From Desulfobulbaceae bacterium BRH_c16a (lineage in GTDB: Bacteria; Desulfobacterota; Desulfobulbia; Desulfobulbales; Desulfocapsaceae): DNA of 64,000 nt. Below are positions 25,714 to 32,794 of the stretch, piece after piece. The position numbers were made by a program, and so were the translations under genes. Position 1 is the stretch's first letter. Each line of letters opens with the position of its first letter. The stretch spans positions 186,001-250,000 of the forward strand of contig LADS01000053.1 in NCBI GenBank assembly GCA_000961725.1. Direction: 5' to 3'. Below the pieces are notes generated by a model. It was not told the origin of the DNA and made no database searches. It saw only the letters and a list, made by a program, of their open reading frames with translations.

Positions 25714-26851
25714 ATTGAATAGCCCTCCCGAATAATATGGATATTTCTCGTGTTTCAGCATGATCTGCCAAAAAAGCCTCCCCCAATCTTCCTGCCGAAA
25801 TAAGATCACGTTGATGTGCTTCGAAACACAGATTTACATAATAAGTTGATAATCCGCGCTTTAGTAATTCGAGCCGACGTACTTTCTGGCGGTCTGTCAA
25901 GGATTCTGGGGCCTCAGGGTCGATTTTCTCCGAGCTGTGAACTTTAACTGAACGAATAACCTGGGCGGTCCTTTTATCTATGAGTTTTGCTTCCATCAAA
26001 GCATAGGACAAGCTCTCAGTACTCACTCTGAATTGCTGTGCCCAATGGATCGCTTGGTCAGTTGTCCATGTCGACACACTCGGCAATTGGTCGGGTGGCA
26101 TCAGATAGCATGAGGCAAAGCGATTGGCACGAATTTCCTTGAGATCAGCTTGTGAATATCGTCCTTCCCTATGGCGAAAACTGACAACAACCGAATCTGA
26201 TGAATCAAATATGGCGTGTGCGGCTTCGTGGCCCACGGAAAATCGTTGTCTGTAAATATCTTCATCGTAATTGACAAGAAGACAATGCCCAGCAATTGGA
26301 TGCTCAATATACAACCCCGAAATGTCAGAATTCTCTAGTCGACGTCGGAAAACATGACAACCAATCTTTCGGAAATCAGCAAATACATTACGCGGTATTT
26401 CGTTAGGAGCATATCCTAAAAAAGCTCGAAGTGCTCGGGCAGCATTTTCTCCGTGACCTTTGTAGTACTTTCCTTGAGGAAAAAAAGGAAATCTTAATTT
26501 CTCAATATCGAGGTCTGATTCGAGTTCTGATTCTATCTCGCAGAGATATAAAAATTCTTGGATAGATCGCCGATCATTTGGGCTGAAATCGTTGCCATGA
26601 CGACGATAAAGCAGGTCAGTCTGTTCAAACGGAGCAGGACGTTTATCGTCTAAAAAATCGCGAAGATCATGGCGATAATAATTCGCGAGAATCAGAACCT
26701 CATCGCCGGATGGTCTAGCCTGACCGGCCTCGATAAAATGAATGCGGTCAACAGTTATGCCGGTTTCTTCACTTACAGTCTCGACCATTATCGACTGAAG
26801 TTCTCTTGCCTGTTTTAGCTTCTGAGCGATAGACTGGTAATTAATGGCCAC
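25703..26851 (-). CDS. XRE plus ImmA/IrrE metallopeptidase (antitoxin-like)
   Basis: About 382 residues from the GTG at 26851, which has an AAGGA site; a longer frame to 26887 has none. N-terminal XRE HTH (LKQARELQSIMVETVSEETG), then a COG2856 domain with the zinc peptidase motif VGHEAAHAIFD and a second acidic residue further on. Such fusions pair with toxins or cleave repressors. Together with the PIN gene it forms a toxin-antitoxin-like operon. Confidence 0.75.
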   Translation of the reverse strand: MAINYQSIAQKLKQARELQSIMVETVSEETGITVDRIHFIEAGQARPSGDEVLILANYYRHDLRDFLDDKRPAPFEQTDLLYRRHGNDFSPNDRRSIQEFLYLCEIESELESDLDIEKLRFPFFPQGKYYKGHGENAARALRAFLGYAPNEIPRNVFADFRKIGCHVFRRRLENSDISGLYIEHPIAGHCLLVNYDEDIYRQRFSVGHEAAHAIFDSSDSVVVSFRHREGRYSQADLKEIRANRFASCYLMPPDQLPSVSTWTTDQAIHWAQQFRVSTESLSYALMEAKLIDKRTAQVIRSVKVHSSEKIDPEAPESLTDRQKVRRLELLKRGLSTYYVNLCFEAHQRDLISAGRLGEAFLADHAETREISILFGRAIQYDA

Positions 26852-26969
26852 AATAGCAGTTTCCTTTTGTAAGGGAATGATCTCCACAGATGGACCAGCG
26901 GTGCCACATACTACATTGATAAAACTCCTCTATCGTGCATCCGAGGATGAAAGATTCATTTTGTCAATG

Positions 26970-28130
26970 TTAAATGGTAGACTGAGTCATGCTTTCTTCA
27001 TCTTGCTTGCCCTGAAAGGGGGAAAGATCCAAAACATAGCGGGTGCTTTTGAGCTGACCGGTTTTTGAAAAGATACCTTTGCTGACCAGATCTTGAAGAT
27101 CTCTTGTCGCTGTTGCTGAGGGAGATTTTGTTATTGCTCGGTAATTTTTGGCACTCAATCCACCTTGAAAGCCTTTCGGACCTTCAAGGAGCATTCGGTT
27201 AATCACTTTTAATTGGCGAGGGTTGAGATTCTCTTTGTGAGTATCGAAAAACTTTGCTTTGGTAATTATGAAATCAATTTGTTTTATGGTTTGTTTTTGG
27301 GCATTGATAATGGTTTTCCCAAAATAAATAAGCCAGTTTGTCACGTCATTACCTGTACTCTGGGCTGCCAACTCCTCGTAATATTCTCTTTTTTTGTCGT
27401 CAATGGTTGAAGAAAGCGCAATGAGTGTCGGTTGACCCATATTTTGTGACAATGATTTTTCAACTATTCCCCGCCCGATCCGTCCGTTCCCGTCCTCGAA
27501 AGGATGGATTGAAACAAAATAGATATGAGCAATCCCTGCCCGAACCAATGGGGTCAAAGGACCTTTCCCGCCAGGGGCCGATTTGTTGAACCAAGTAATG
27601 AATTTCTCCATTTCCTTTGGAACATCGGCAGACGGGGGAGCTTCAAAATGGACTTTTGGTTTATCGTATCGTCCCGACACAACTTGCATTGGTTCTTTGT
27701 GGGTTCGATATTTTCCTATCTCTATGTTTCTTCTGCCGGACATCAACATTTCATGCCAAGTACAGAGAGTCTTTTCTGTCAATGGTGAGTCATAATTGGT
27801 GAATATATCTTTCATCATTTCAGCGATCCCTGCTTCCGCTGGTTTTATATTGCGATGATCAACTATTCCCAAGCCGAATTCTCTCCTTATGGAAGACTGT
27901 AGGCTTTCTCGGTCTAAAAATTCTCCTTCAATCTCAGATGTTTTAATGGCTTCATTACTGACAAGCTCAACTATCAGGTCATCTTGGTCTTCACGTGAAA
28001 GGTGTCTGGCAATGCCAAGCGAAAAACCGGATTGCCTCGAATATTCTCTTTCGAGTTTCTCGATTTCGCTGTTATCATAGGTAAAATTTCCCCAATCATC
28101 TTGTTGCCAATTCCATTTCTTTTGTGTCAT
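26970..28130 (-). CDS. Fic-family (AMP-transferase type) protein, class II
   Basis: 386 residues. The N-terminal ~35 residues (WNWQQDDWGNF) match the DUF4172 domain found in some Fic proteins. The active motif HPFEDGNGRIGR has the catalytic His at 209, and an inhibitory TSEIEG sits upstream at 64-69, placing it in the self-inhibited class II. A C-terminal winged-helix-like segment (RQLKVINRMLLEGPKGFQGG) may bind DNA. GGAGG lies before the start. Two palindromes overlap and flank its promoter, so it may regulate itself. Confidence 0.85.
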   Translation of the reverse strand: MTQKKWNWQQDDWGNFTYDNSEIEKLEREYSRQSGFSLGIARHLSREDQDDLIVELVSNEAIKTSEIEGEFLDRESLQSSIRREFGLGIVDHRNIKPAEAGIAEMMKDIFTNYDSPLTEKTLCTWHEMLMSGRRNIEIGKYRTHKEPMQVVSGRYDKPKVHFEAPPSADVPKEMEKFITWFNKSAPGGKGPLTPLVRAGIAHIYFVSIHPFEDGNGRIGRGIVEKSLSQNMGQPTLIALSSTIDDKKREYYEELAAQSTGNDVTNWLIYFGKTIINAQKQTIKQIDFIITKAKFFDTHKENLNPRQLKVINRMLLEGPKGFQGGLSAKNYRAITKSPSATATRDLQDLVSKGIFSKTGQLKSTRYVLDLSPFQGKQDEESMTQSTI

Positions 28131-28158
28131 GATCTATAAATCCTCCTTTTATAGATCA
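28130..28158. promoter_or_regulatory. Palindromic operator overlapping the Fic ribosome site
   Basis: TGATCTATAAA and TTTATAGATCA are separated by TCCTCCT or so; the spacer is the ribosome-binding site and the left edge touches the start codon. Binding here would block translation initiation or transcription. Confidence 0.65.
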
Positions 28159-28173
28159 TTGTACACGATATTG

Positions 28174-28202
28174 TGATCTATAAAATATATTTTTTTAGAT
28201 CA
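28174..28202. promoter_or_regulatory. Second palindrome of the Fic promoter
   Basis: TGATCTATAAAA and TTTTTAGATCA repeat the first operator's words. Its start is 44 bp from the first operator's, close to four helical turns, so the two could be bound cooperatively. Confidence 0.6.
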
Positions 28203-28391
28203 AGAGGTACTATAAAAAGAAGTTGTGGGCTTGAGAGCAGCCAGCATCTGTCATCGACAGTTTTGCGGAAAATTTTTCCGGAGAGCAGAGGGGCAGATGA
28301 TTAAAAAAAGAAATTGGAGTAAAAATGGAGTAAATTGCTTTTTAAATTTTAATATATTTAACAATAATAAATTGTTAATATGGTACACAAA

Positions 28392-28441
28392 AAGGATTCC
28401 TAATCCTGGTGTCGCGCGTTCGATTCGCGCCGAGGGTACCA
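28392..28441 (+). other. 3' fragment of a tRNA-Arg(CCT) gene: attachment-site scar
   Basis: From the anticodon stem on, it is a perfect tRNA half: loop TTCCTAA (anticodon CCT), T-arm GCGCG-TTCGATT-CGCGC, acceptor CGAGGGT, A, then CCA. The D-arm and 5' acceptor are missing. A 3' tRNA fragment next to the tRNA's terminator is the usual product of integration by a tRNA-specific tyrosine recombinase. The element would lie to the left, with the intact tRNA outside this window. Confidence 0.8.
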
Positions 28442-28449
28442 ATATAAAC

Positions 28450-28486
28450 AAGGCGTTAACGGTTAATTTCCGTAGCGCCTTTTTTG
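28450..28486 (+). terminator. Terminator of the tRNA-Arg gene fragment
   Basis: AAGGCG-tta-ACGG and CCGT-ag-CGCCTT form a bulged stem followed by a run of T's. It probably terminated the original tRNA transcript. Confidence 0.75.
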
Positions 28487-28536
28487 TTGATTTTGTCCAC
28501 ATTTGTCCACATCCTGTTTCTGAATATTTATCTGGG

Positions 28537-28742
28537 TAATTGTGACGGGGGTTAAGATGTGAGCACCCAATGAAACCAAGGGAGAAAGAGTTAAAAGGTT
28601 TGAAAAAGGTTTGGGAAATATTGGGAATAAGTGGGAAAAAATGGGAATCGAGTTTTGAAATTTGCCAGTTTTGACAAGTGAGTCCGAAATCTGGAAATTG
28701 TGGGTTTTGGTAGATTATTTGCGCAAGGTTTGAAACCGAAGC
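28537..28742. other. Candidate left end of the Mu-like prophage
   Basis: No supported gene between the tRNA terminator and the next frame. The stretch is rich in repeats of GGTTTGAAA and related words (near 28596, 28607, 28652, 28724), as expected for transposase binding sites at a Mu-like left end. The TGTGACGGGGG near 28540 could be the phage tip, since Mu ends begin with TG. A 34-codon frame (28570-28674) is not supported further. The exact end cannot be set without the right end. Confidence 0.35.
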
Positions 28743-29113
28743 CTATCTAAGTTTATAGATGTTGTCCTTCCTTTTTGTGTTCCGTCTTTCGTGGTTTTTC
28801 TGCAGGAATTTTTGTCCTTCTTCCGTTTGGTAAAACAGGTCCAACGATTCGAGGATCAGGGGCTTTGCTTCTTCGAACCGTCTGCGTGTCCGGCCAGGTA
28901 GTTGTCTCTTAGCGTTGCGTCCAATGCCGCACTGGTTAAGGCTTTGATGAGTTCGGGCAGTTCGCATGGAGGCAAGAGGATCTCGCCGTTCATATCTCTT
29001 GGGGTGGGGGTGTGCTTGATTTTTAAGAGGCAGCAATCACCTCTGTTTTCCCCTTCCTCTATAACGACTTTCAGGTTCTCTGATACGACATATTCCATAT
29101 AGTTCTTTATCAT
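28743..29113 (-). pseudogene. Small phage-end protein broken by a frameshift
   Basis: The first frame from 29113 (VSENLKVVIEEGENRGDCCL...) looks like a real protein up to DNYLAGH. The neighbouring frame then continues with plausible protein (RRFEEAKPLILESLDLFYQ to the stop at 28743), and neither half has its own good start or end. A one-base shift near 28870-28890 would join them into about 120 residues. It may be a mutation, a sequencing error or a programmed shift. Confidence 0.45.
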
Positions 29114-29168
29114 TAAGCCGCTCCTAGGTCAGGTTTCTTGTTAATCAAACAAAAGTGTTAAGAGGTGC

Positions 29169-29205
29169 AGTAAGAGGTGCAGTGTCGAAAACTGCACCTC
29201 TTACT
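29169..29205. repeat. 15-bp perfect inverted repeat with an extra direct copy
   Basis: AGTAAGAGGTGCAGT and its complement surround a 7-base loop (GTCGAAA). A further TTAAGAGGTGCAG lies directly left at 29158. It is 160 bases downstream of the leftward repressor gene. It could be its terminator, an operator, or a site used by the phage end. Confidence 0.6.
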
Positions 29206-29360
29206 AGGTAACTATACGAAAATAAAAACGATACAAGACAAAATAAAAAAAAGTTAGGATCCCCTATGCGTGGCAGAAGCAAATCCTTAAATAGGGTGTG
29301 TTCAGTATCACTCTGTAGTATGGTAAATATACCCATATTTTTGCCTAGGAAAATGTGGTA

Positions 29361-29801
29361 TCATGCCGCCCGCCGATCACCAGCCTTAGCTGTGGCTTGG
29401 TCACGTTTTTTTAACCACTCGTTAAAAAGAGGTAGCTTATCTTTTAACTCAATTTTCAGCCAGTTCTGTCTCTCGGGTTCTTCAGTACAAATTTCCTCAA
29501 GCCATGTTTGCAAATCAGCAAGAAAATCAAACTTGTGATTTTCACATTTCTGCAATGTATCTTTCTCTCCTGTTAGAAGCCAATTTATATCAACACTAAA
29601 CTCTTCTCTAAGTTTCAGGAAAGAGTAGCAGTCAATTTGTCGCTCGTTTTTTTCAATTCTTGAAACAGCCGCCGGGTCTAAGTCTAGAGCTAATGCTATA
29701 TCCTTTTGGGTAAGCTCTTTCTCTACCCGGAAGGACTTAAGCCTCACGTGAATGCCATTGTCACATTTACGACTTGCGGAATTATCATTTTTCTCTTGCA
29801 T
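29361..29801 (-). CDS. Phage repressor, XRE family (Mu c-like position)
   Basis: 146 residues with a classical HTH (LTQKDIALALDLDPAAVSRI). Transcribed leftward at the left end of the phage, opposite the early operon, as in Mu and relatives. No peptidase domain is visible. It should repress the early promoter in the 29802-29943 gap. Confidence 0.75.
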   Translation of the reverse strand: MQEKNDNSASRKCDNGIHVRLKSFRVEKELTQKDIALALDLDPAAVSRIEKNERQIDCYSFLKLREEFSVDINWLLTGEKDTLQKCENHKFDFLADLQTWLEEICTEEPERQNWLKIELKDKLPLFNEWLKKRDQATAKAGDRRAA

Positions 29802-29943
29802 AAGATGCGATAATCACATAATACTGTCTTTATGGTTGTCATTAATAAGACTGTGTGAGTTCGCAAGATACCAAATGAGTGCAGGTTATACAACGTCCGT
29901 ATGTCAGAAAAGAATGGACGGTAATTTTGGGAGGGTTCGGACG

Positions 29944-30018
29944 GTGAAAGCTTGGGCGGTGGTGATGATTCTTTGGCTGTTTCTCTGCTGCGTGGGCAAG
30001 ATCGTCACGCCTGTATAA
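29944..30018 (+). CDS. Very small membrane peptide at the start of the early operon
   Basis: 24 residues from a GTG behind GGGAGG: a single hydrophobic helix (AVVMILWLFLCCVGKIV). First frame after the divergent promoter. Supported only by the ribosome site and composition. Confidence 0.35.
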   Translation: MKAWAVVMILWLFLCCVGKIVTPV

Positions 30019-30028
30019 AAGAGATGAA

Positions 30029-30115
30029 GTGAGGAATCTTAAAGCTGCCGCCATGGATGCCGTGCTTGAAATTGTCCTGCTGGTCTTGGGAGTTTGGGTG
30101 TTGGTAAAAATATGA
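30029..30115 (+). CDS. Second very small membrane peptide
   Basis: 28 residues (or 19 from an inner ATG) with one helix (LEIVLLVLGVWVLVKI). It ends in an ATGA overlap with the next gene, which favours real translation. Confidence 0.35.
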   Translation: MRNLKAAAMDAVLEIVLLVLGVWVLVKI

Positions 30116-30408
30116 GCGAATACAGGACACCGGCTGAAATCTGGATAAAGCGTTTGCCGCAAAACGAGGGCAAAAAAGCACCCAGTTTTTGCACTACAAA
30201 GATTGAGATTTTCCCGGCTCATTATTGGGCTGAACATTGGGAGCCGGGGAGCAAGTTGTTTTCGCCGAAGCTGCCGTTGCAGAGTGAGGCGCGGAAGTAC
30301 TACTGGGAGAATCAGTTTAGGGTTCGGGTTAATGGGAAGTGGATGGGCACCAGGGCAAAGTATGTGACCTATACTAAGGCACAAGTATTAGAGAGGTATT
30401 TCGGATGA
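30112..30408 (+). CDS. Phage early protein, unknown
   Basis: 98 residues. Begins MSEYRTPAEIWIKRLPQNEG; no known domain. Its stop overlaps the next start (ATGA). Confidence 0.5.
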   Translation: MSEYRTPAEIWIKRLPQNEGKKAPSFCTTKIEIFPAHYWAEHWEPGSKLFSPKLPLQSEARKYYWENQFRVRVNGKWMGTRAKYVTYTKAQVLERYFG

Positions 30409-30794
30409 CTAGTTGGCCAGGACAACCACTGGCACCACCGAGGATATGTAAAGACAAAGAGCATCAGGCAAAGAGAGATCAACAGTTCGTCTACACGATC
30501 TCTGTTCTCAATGGCAATGAACCTCTTGGGTTTAAAGAATATCGTCTCTATTCAGATGGAAGGACTGAGGGCTTTGAGGGACCTGCGGCTGTTTACGTTC
30601 AAAAAGAGCCTAACTCTAATAATTACGGCAGACCACTCAACGGTTTGTCTCTCAATGATGCCGAACTTGACGACCTAATTTACGAGATTAACGGAGTGTG
30701 CTGCCGTTGTTGTGCTAAGGGTAGGATGCCTCAGTTCTCATTTGCACCAATTCGACAATTTGCACGGCGGATTCTGTCAGTATTTCAGGCTTAA
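30405..30794 (+). CDS. Phage early protein with CCRCC cluster
   Basis: 129 residues. A central part rich in Gly/Asn and a terminal GVCCRCCAKGRM cluster that could bind metal. Its 3' end overlaps the convergent 30715-31203 gene by 80 bases. No family recognised. Confidence 0.45.
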   Translation: MTSWPGQPLAPPRICKDKEHQAKRDQQFVYTISVLNGNEPLGFKEYRLYSDGRTEGFEGPAAVYVQKEPNSNNYGRPLNGLSLNDAELDDLIYEINGVCCRCCAKGRMPQFSFAPIRQFARRILSVFQA

Positions 30795-31203
30795 TATGAA
30801 TATCACACCCACTCCAATATTTACGGGCAGATCGCTCCAGATGTACCAAAAGCATGTTCGACCACTGCCTGTCGGTATGTGTCATGCTCCCATGATGAAT
30901 AAGTTTGCGTGTATCAATAATGCTGACTTTGTAAAGGTTAAAACTTTCTCTTTTAGCGTCTCGACGAAACTGCTCAGCATCTTCTCTGGTTGGGCTGAGG
31001 AATACACAGTCCAACCGGCTGGGTTTATCAGGAAAGCGTTTGATACGTTCAAGTTCGAACGTTTGCTCTCTCAGCAACCGCCAATACGTCCCTTTATCAA
31101 AGTCGGAATTATAACTTTCGAGTTCCTTACGCCAGTTTCCAGGCTCAATAATGTCACCTGGCTTAAGGAGACGGGGGTTCAAATAGTAGTACAGATTGTC
31201 CAT
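30715..31203 (-). CDS. Antisense cargo gene in the early region (DUF2441-like)
   Basis: 162 residues, transcribed against the early operon. LLKPGDIIEPGNW and VFLSPTREDAEQFRRDA resemble the DUF2441 family, small proteins of unknown role. The coding quality is good (ribosome site GGAGAGAAAAA). Placement in reverse between early genes is typical of a moron or defence gene. Confidence 0.6.
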   Translation of the reverse strand: MDNLYYYLNPRLLKPGDIIEPGNWRKELESYNSDFDKGTYWRLLREQTFELERIKRFPDKPSRLDCVFLSPTREDAEQFRRDAKRESFNLYKVSIIDTRKLIHHGSMTHTDRQWSNMLLVHLERSARKYWSGCDIHIKPEILTESAVQIVELVQMRTEASYP

Positions 31204-31292
31204 TTTTTCTCTCCTTGTGTGAAATTGATGGTTGGTTGGTCCCGGCCTGACAGAGTAGCCCAGGGAGAGATTTTTTTGAAGGTAATTAACTG

Positions 31293-31712
31293 ATGGTTAA
31301 GCAGCTCAGCCTTTTCAAACAGAGCAGTTTTAACATTACGCGTGAGCTGAAGGAGTGCATGGCCGGAGTGGTAGTGGGAAGTGGTTTATCGAGAGAAGAA
31401 TTTCTCGATCGGATGAACGCGCTTGCCGACCGGTTTGGGGTGCGTCTGATGAAAGGGAACGGCCAGGGGTTGACCATGGCGACGTTTGAGAAGTGGCTAA
31501 ACCCAGCGGATAAAGACCATATCCCCTCCCCTGTGGTGTTGCCGGTGTTTTGTGAGGTAGGCGGCTCGGCCGCTCCCCTGCAGGTGATGGCCGGACCGGT
31601 CGGGGCAATGGTGATCGGCGAACAAGACAGGGTGCTTTTGCAATGGGCCAGAGAATACCAGAAGGCAAAGGAGGCCAGGCGGATAATGAAACGGCTGGAG
31701 TCCGAGATATGA
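31293..31712 (+). CDS. Phage early protein, unknown (139 residues)
   Basis: Starts MVKQLSLFKQSSFNITRELK. A helical N-terminal half is followed by a loop with PSPVVLPVFCEVG and a charged C-terminal helix. Common in Mu-like early regions but unnamed. Its stop overlaps the next gene. Confidence 0.55.
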   Translation: MVKQLSLFKQSSFNITRELKECMAGVVVGSGLSREEFLDRMNALADRFGVRLMKGNGQGLTMATFEKWLNPADKDHIPSPVVLPVFCEVGGSAAPLQVMAGPVGAMVIGEQDRVLLQWAREYQKAKEARRIMKRLESEI

Positions 31713-31924
31713 AGAAACGAAACACCAAGGAAATCAAGGTCTGGATGATCAGACGGAAGCTGCGGGAAATCGATATTGTGCAGGCCACCGAGGTTGAACA
31801 GACTTATGTGAATAAAACCATCAACGGCAGTCGCAATAATCGAGTTGTCCTCGAATTCTTGAGGGACAAAGGGTGTCCGGTAAAGTATCTGGCGCTGCCA
31901 AAAGACATGGAGAAAAAGGCATGA
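31709..31924 (+). CDS. Small HTH protein (Ner-like position)
   Basis: 71 residues. VWMIRRKLREIDIVQATEVE and QTYVNKTINGSRNN look like a short Cro-type HTH. It sits before the transposase, where Mu carries Ner. ATGA overlaps on both sides. Confidence 0.55.
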   Translation: MKKRNTKEIKVWMIRRKLREIDIVQATEVEQTYVNKTINGSRNNRVVLEFLRDKGCPVKYLALPKDMEKKA

Positions 31925-32058
31925 CAGGGGAAAGAGAGATTGCTGAAAAAGCTCGGGCAGTACAGGACCAATGGTACAGGCAGAAGCGGGAGAGTCTCCG
32001 CAGTGTTGCTGCCGAGATTATGAAGAAAAAGAGCGAACCGGAAAAGGAACGAAAGTAA
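31921..32058 (+). CDS. Small basic phage protein (45 residues)
   Basis: Starts MTGEREIAEKARAVQ and is almost all charged helix ending EPEKERK. It overlaps both neighbours by 1-4 bases, which supports it as a gene. Confidence 0.45.
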   Translation: MTGEREIAEKARAVQDQWYRQKRESLRSVAAEIMKKKSEPEKERK

Positions 32059-32792
32059 TGAGCCATCCAGGAGATTTGGTTGTGATCGAGAAGCCGCTCA
32101 GTCAAAAAGAAGAGAAGCGGTTGGCCGAGCTTGAGACGGTTATCGATGAGAATATCAAGGGGTTTTATGCCGTCTGGTTTGCTTTGAAAGAGATCAGCGA
32201 CAAGCGGCTTTATCGGACTGAAGAGAACCGGACATTTGTCGATTATTGTAATGAGGTGTGGGATTTAAGTAAGAGTAGGGCTTATCAATATATCGAAGCC
32301 GCCGAGGTGATTGAAAATGTCCGCCATGGTGCCCGTGCTGGAGAAATTGAAATGTCCCCAATTGGGGACATCTTGGATGGAGATAATGAAATGTCCACCA
32401 TGGTGGACATTCTGCCATTCCCAACAAACGAACGTCAAGCCAGAGCCTTAGCAAAAATCCCAGCAGAACACCAGGCCACTGTATGGAAACTCGCCTGTGA
32501 CGACGCCAAAGACGATGGCGTCAAGCTCTCCGCCAAACTCATCAGCAAGGCCGTCAAAGACTTCAAGATCCAGCAGTTCGGCAAGGCAGTAAAAGACCTT
32601 CAGCGCACGGCCATTCCTCCCCGTGAACCGAAAACGACTACACCCAACATTTCAGAACCGCTCCGCACCTGTTTCGCCAATATGCTGGAGATCATCCAGC
32701 ATGAAGCAAGCAAGGGATGGCGGGGCAGCAACCAGGATGTCGTTGTCACCTGGTTGAGGACTCTCCTTACAGCTGCGGAAGAGGGAAGATAA
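32058..32792 (+). CDS. Phage DNA-binding protein with variable repeat loop
   Basis: 244 residues. N-terminal helical domain (LETVIDENIKGFYAVWFALK; TFVDYCNEVWDLSKSRAYQY) resembles a ParB/KorB-type HTH found in phages and plasmids. A central loop is built from MSPIGDILDGDNE and MSTMVDIL units whose DNA forms palindromes (32352-32411). The C-terminus (NERQARALAKIPAEHQATVW onward) is typical of the same group. It precedes MuA. Confidence 0.6.
   Translation: MSHPGDLVVIEKPLSQKEEKRLAELETVIDENIKGFYAVWFALKEISDKRLYRTEENRTFVDYCNEVWDLSKSRAYQYIEAAEVIENVRHGARAGEIEMSPIGDILDGDNEMSTMVDILPFPTNERQARALAKIPAEHQATVWKLACDDAKDDGVKLSAKLISKAVKDFKIQQFGKAVKDLQRTAIPPREPKTTTPNISEPLRTCFANMLEIIQHEASKGWRGSNQDVVVTWLRTLLTAAEEGR
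32352..32411. repeat. Two coding-region palindromes
   Basis: ATGTCCCCAA-TTGGGGACAT (32352-32371) and AATGTCCACCA-TGGTGGACATT (32390-32411) are perfect palindromes 18 bases apart. A third, degenerate copy (ATGTCCGCCATGGTG) lies near 32318. They encode repeated Met-Ser loops. Confidence 0.7.
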
Positions 32793-32794
32793 CT

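Noticed and set aside
28251..28502. Minus-strand frame containing SARIERATPG
   Set aside because: This peptide pattern is the usual false protein read through a tRNA T-arm; it covers the tRNA-Arg fragment.
29145..29336. 63-codon minus-strand frame
   Set aside because: It spans the inverted repeat at 29169-29205 and has no ribosome site.
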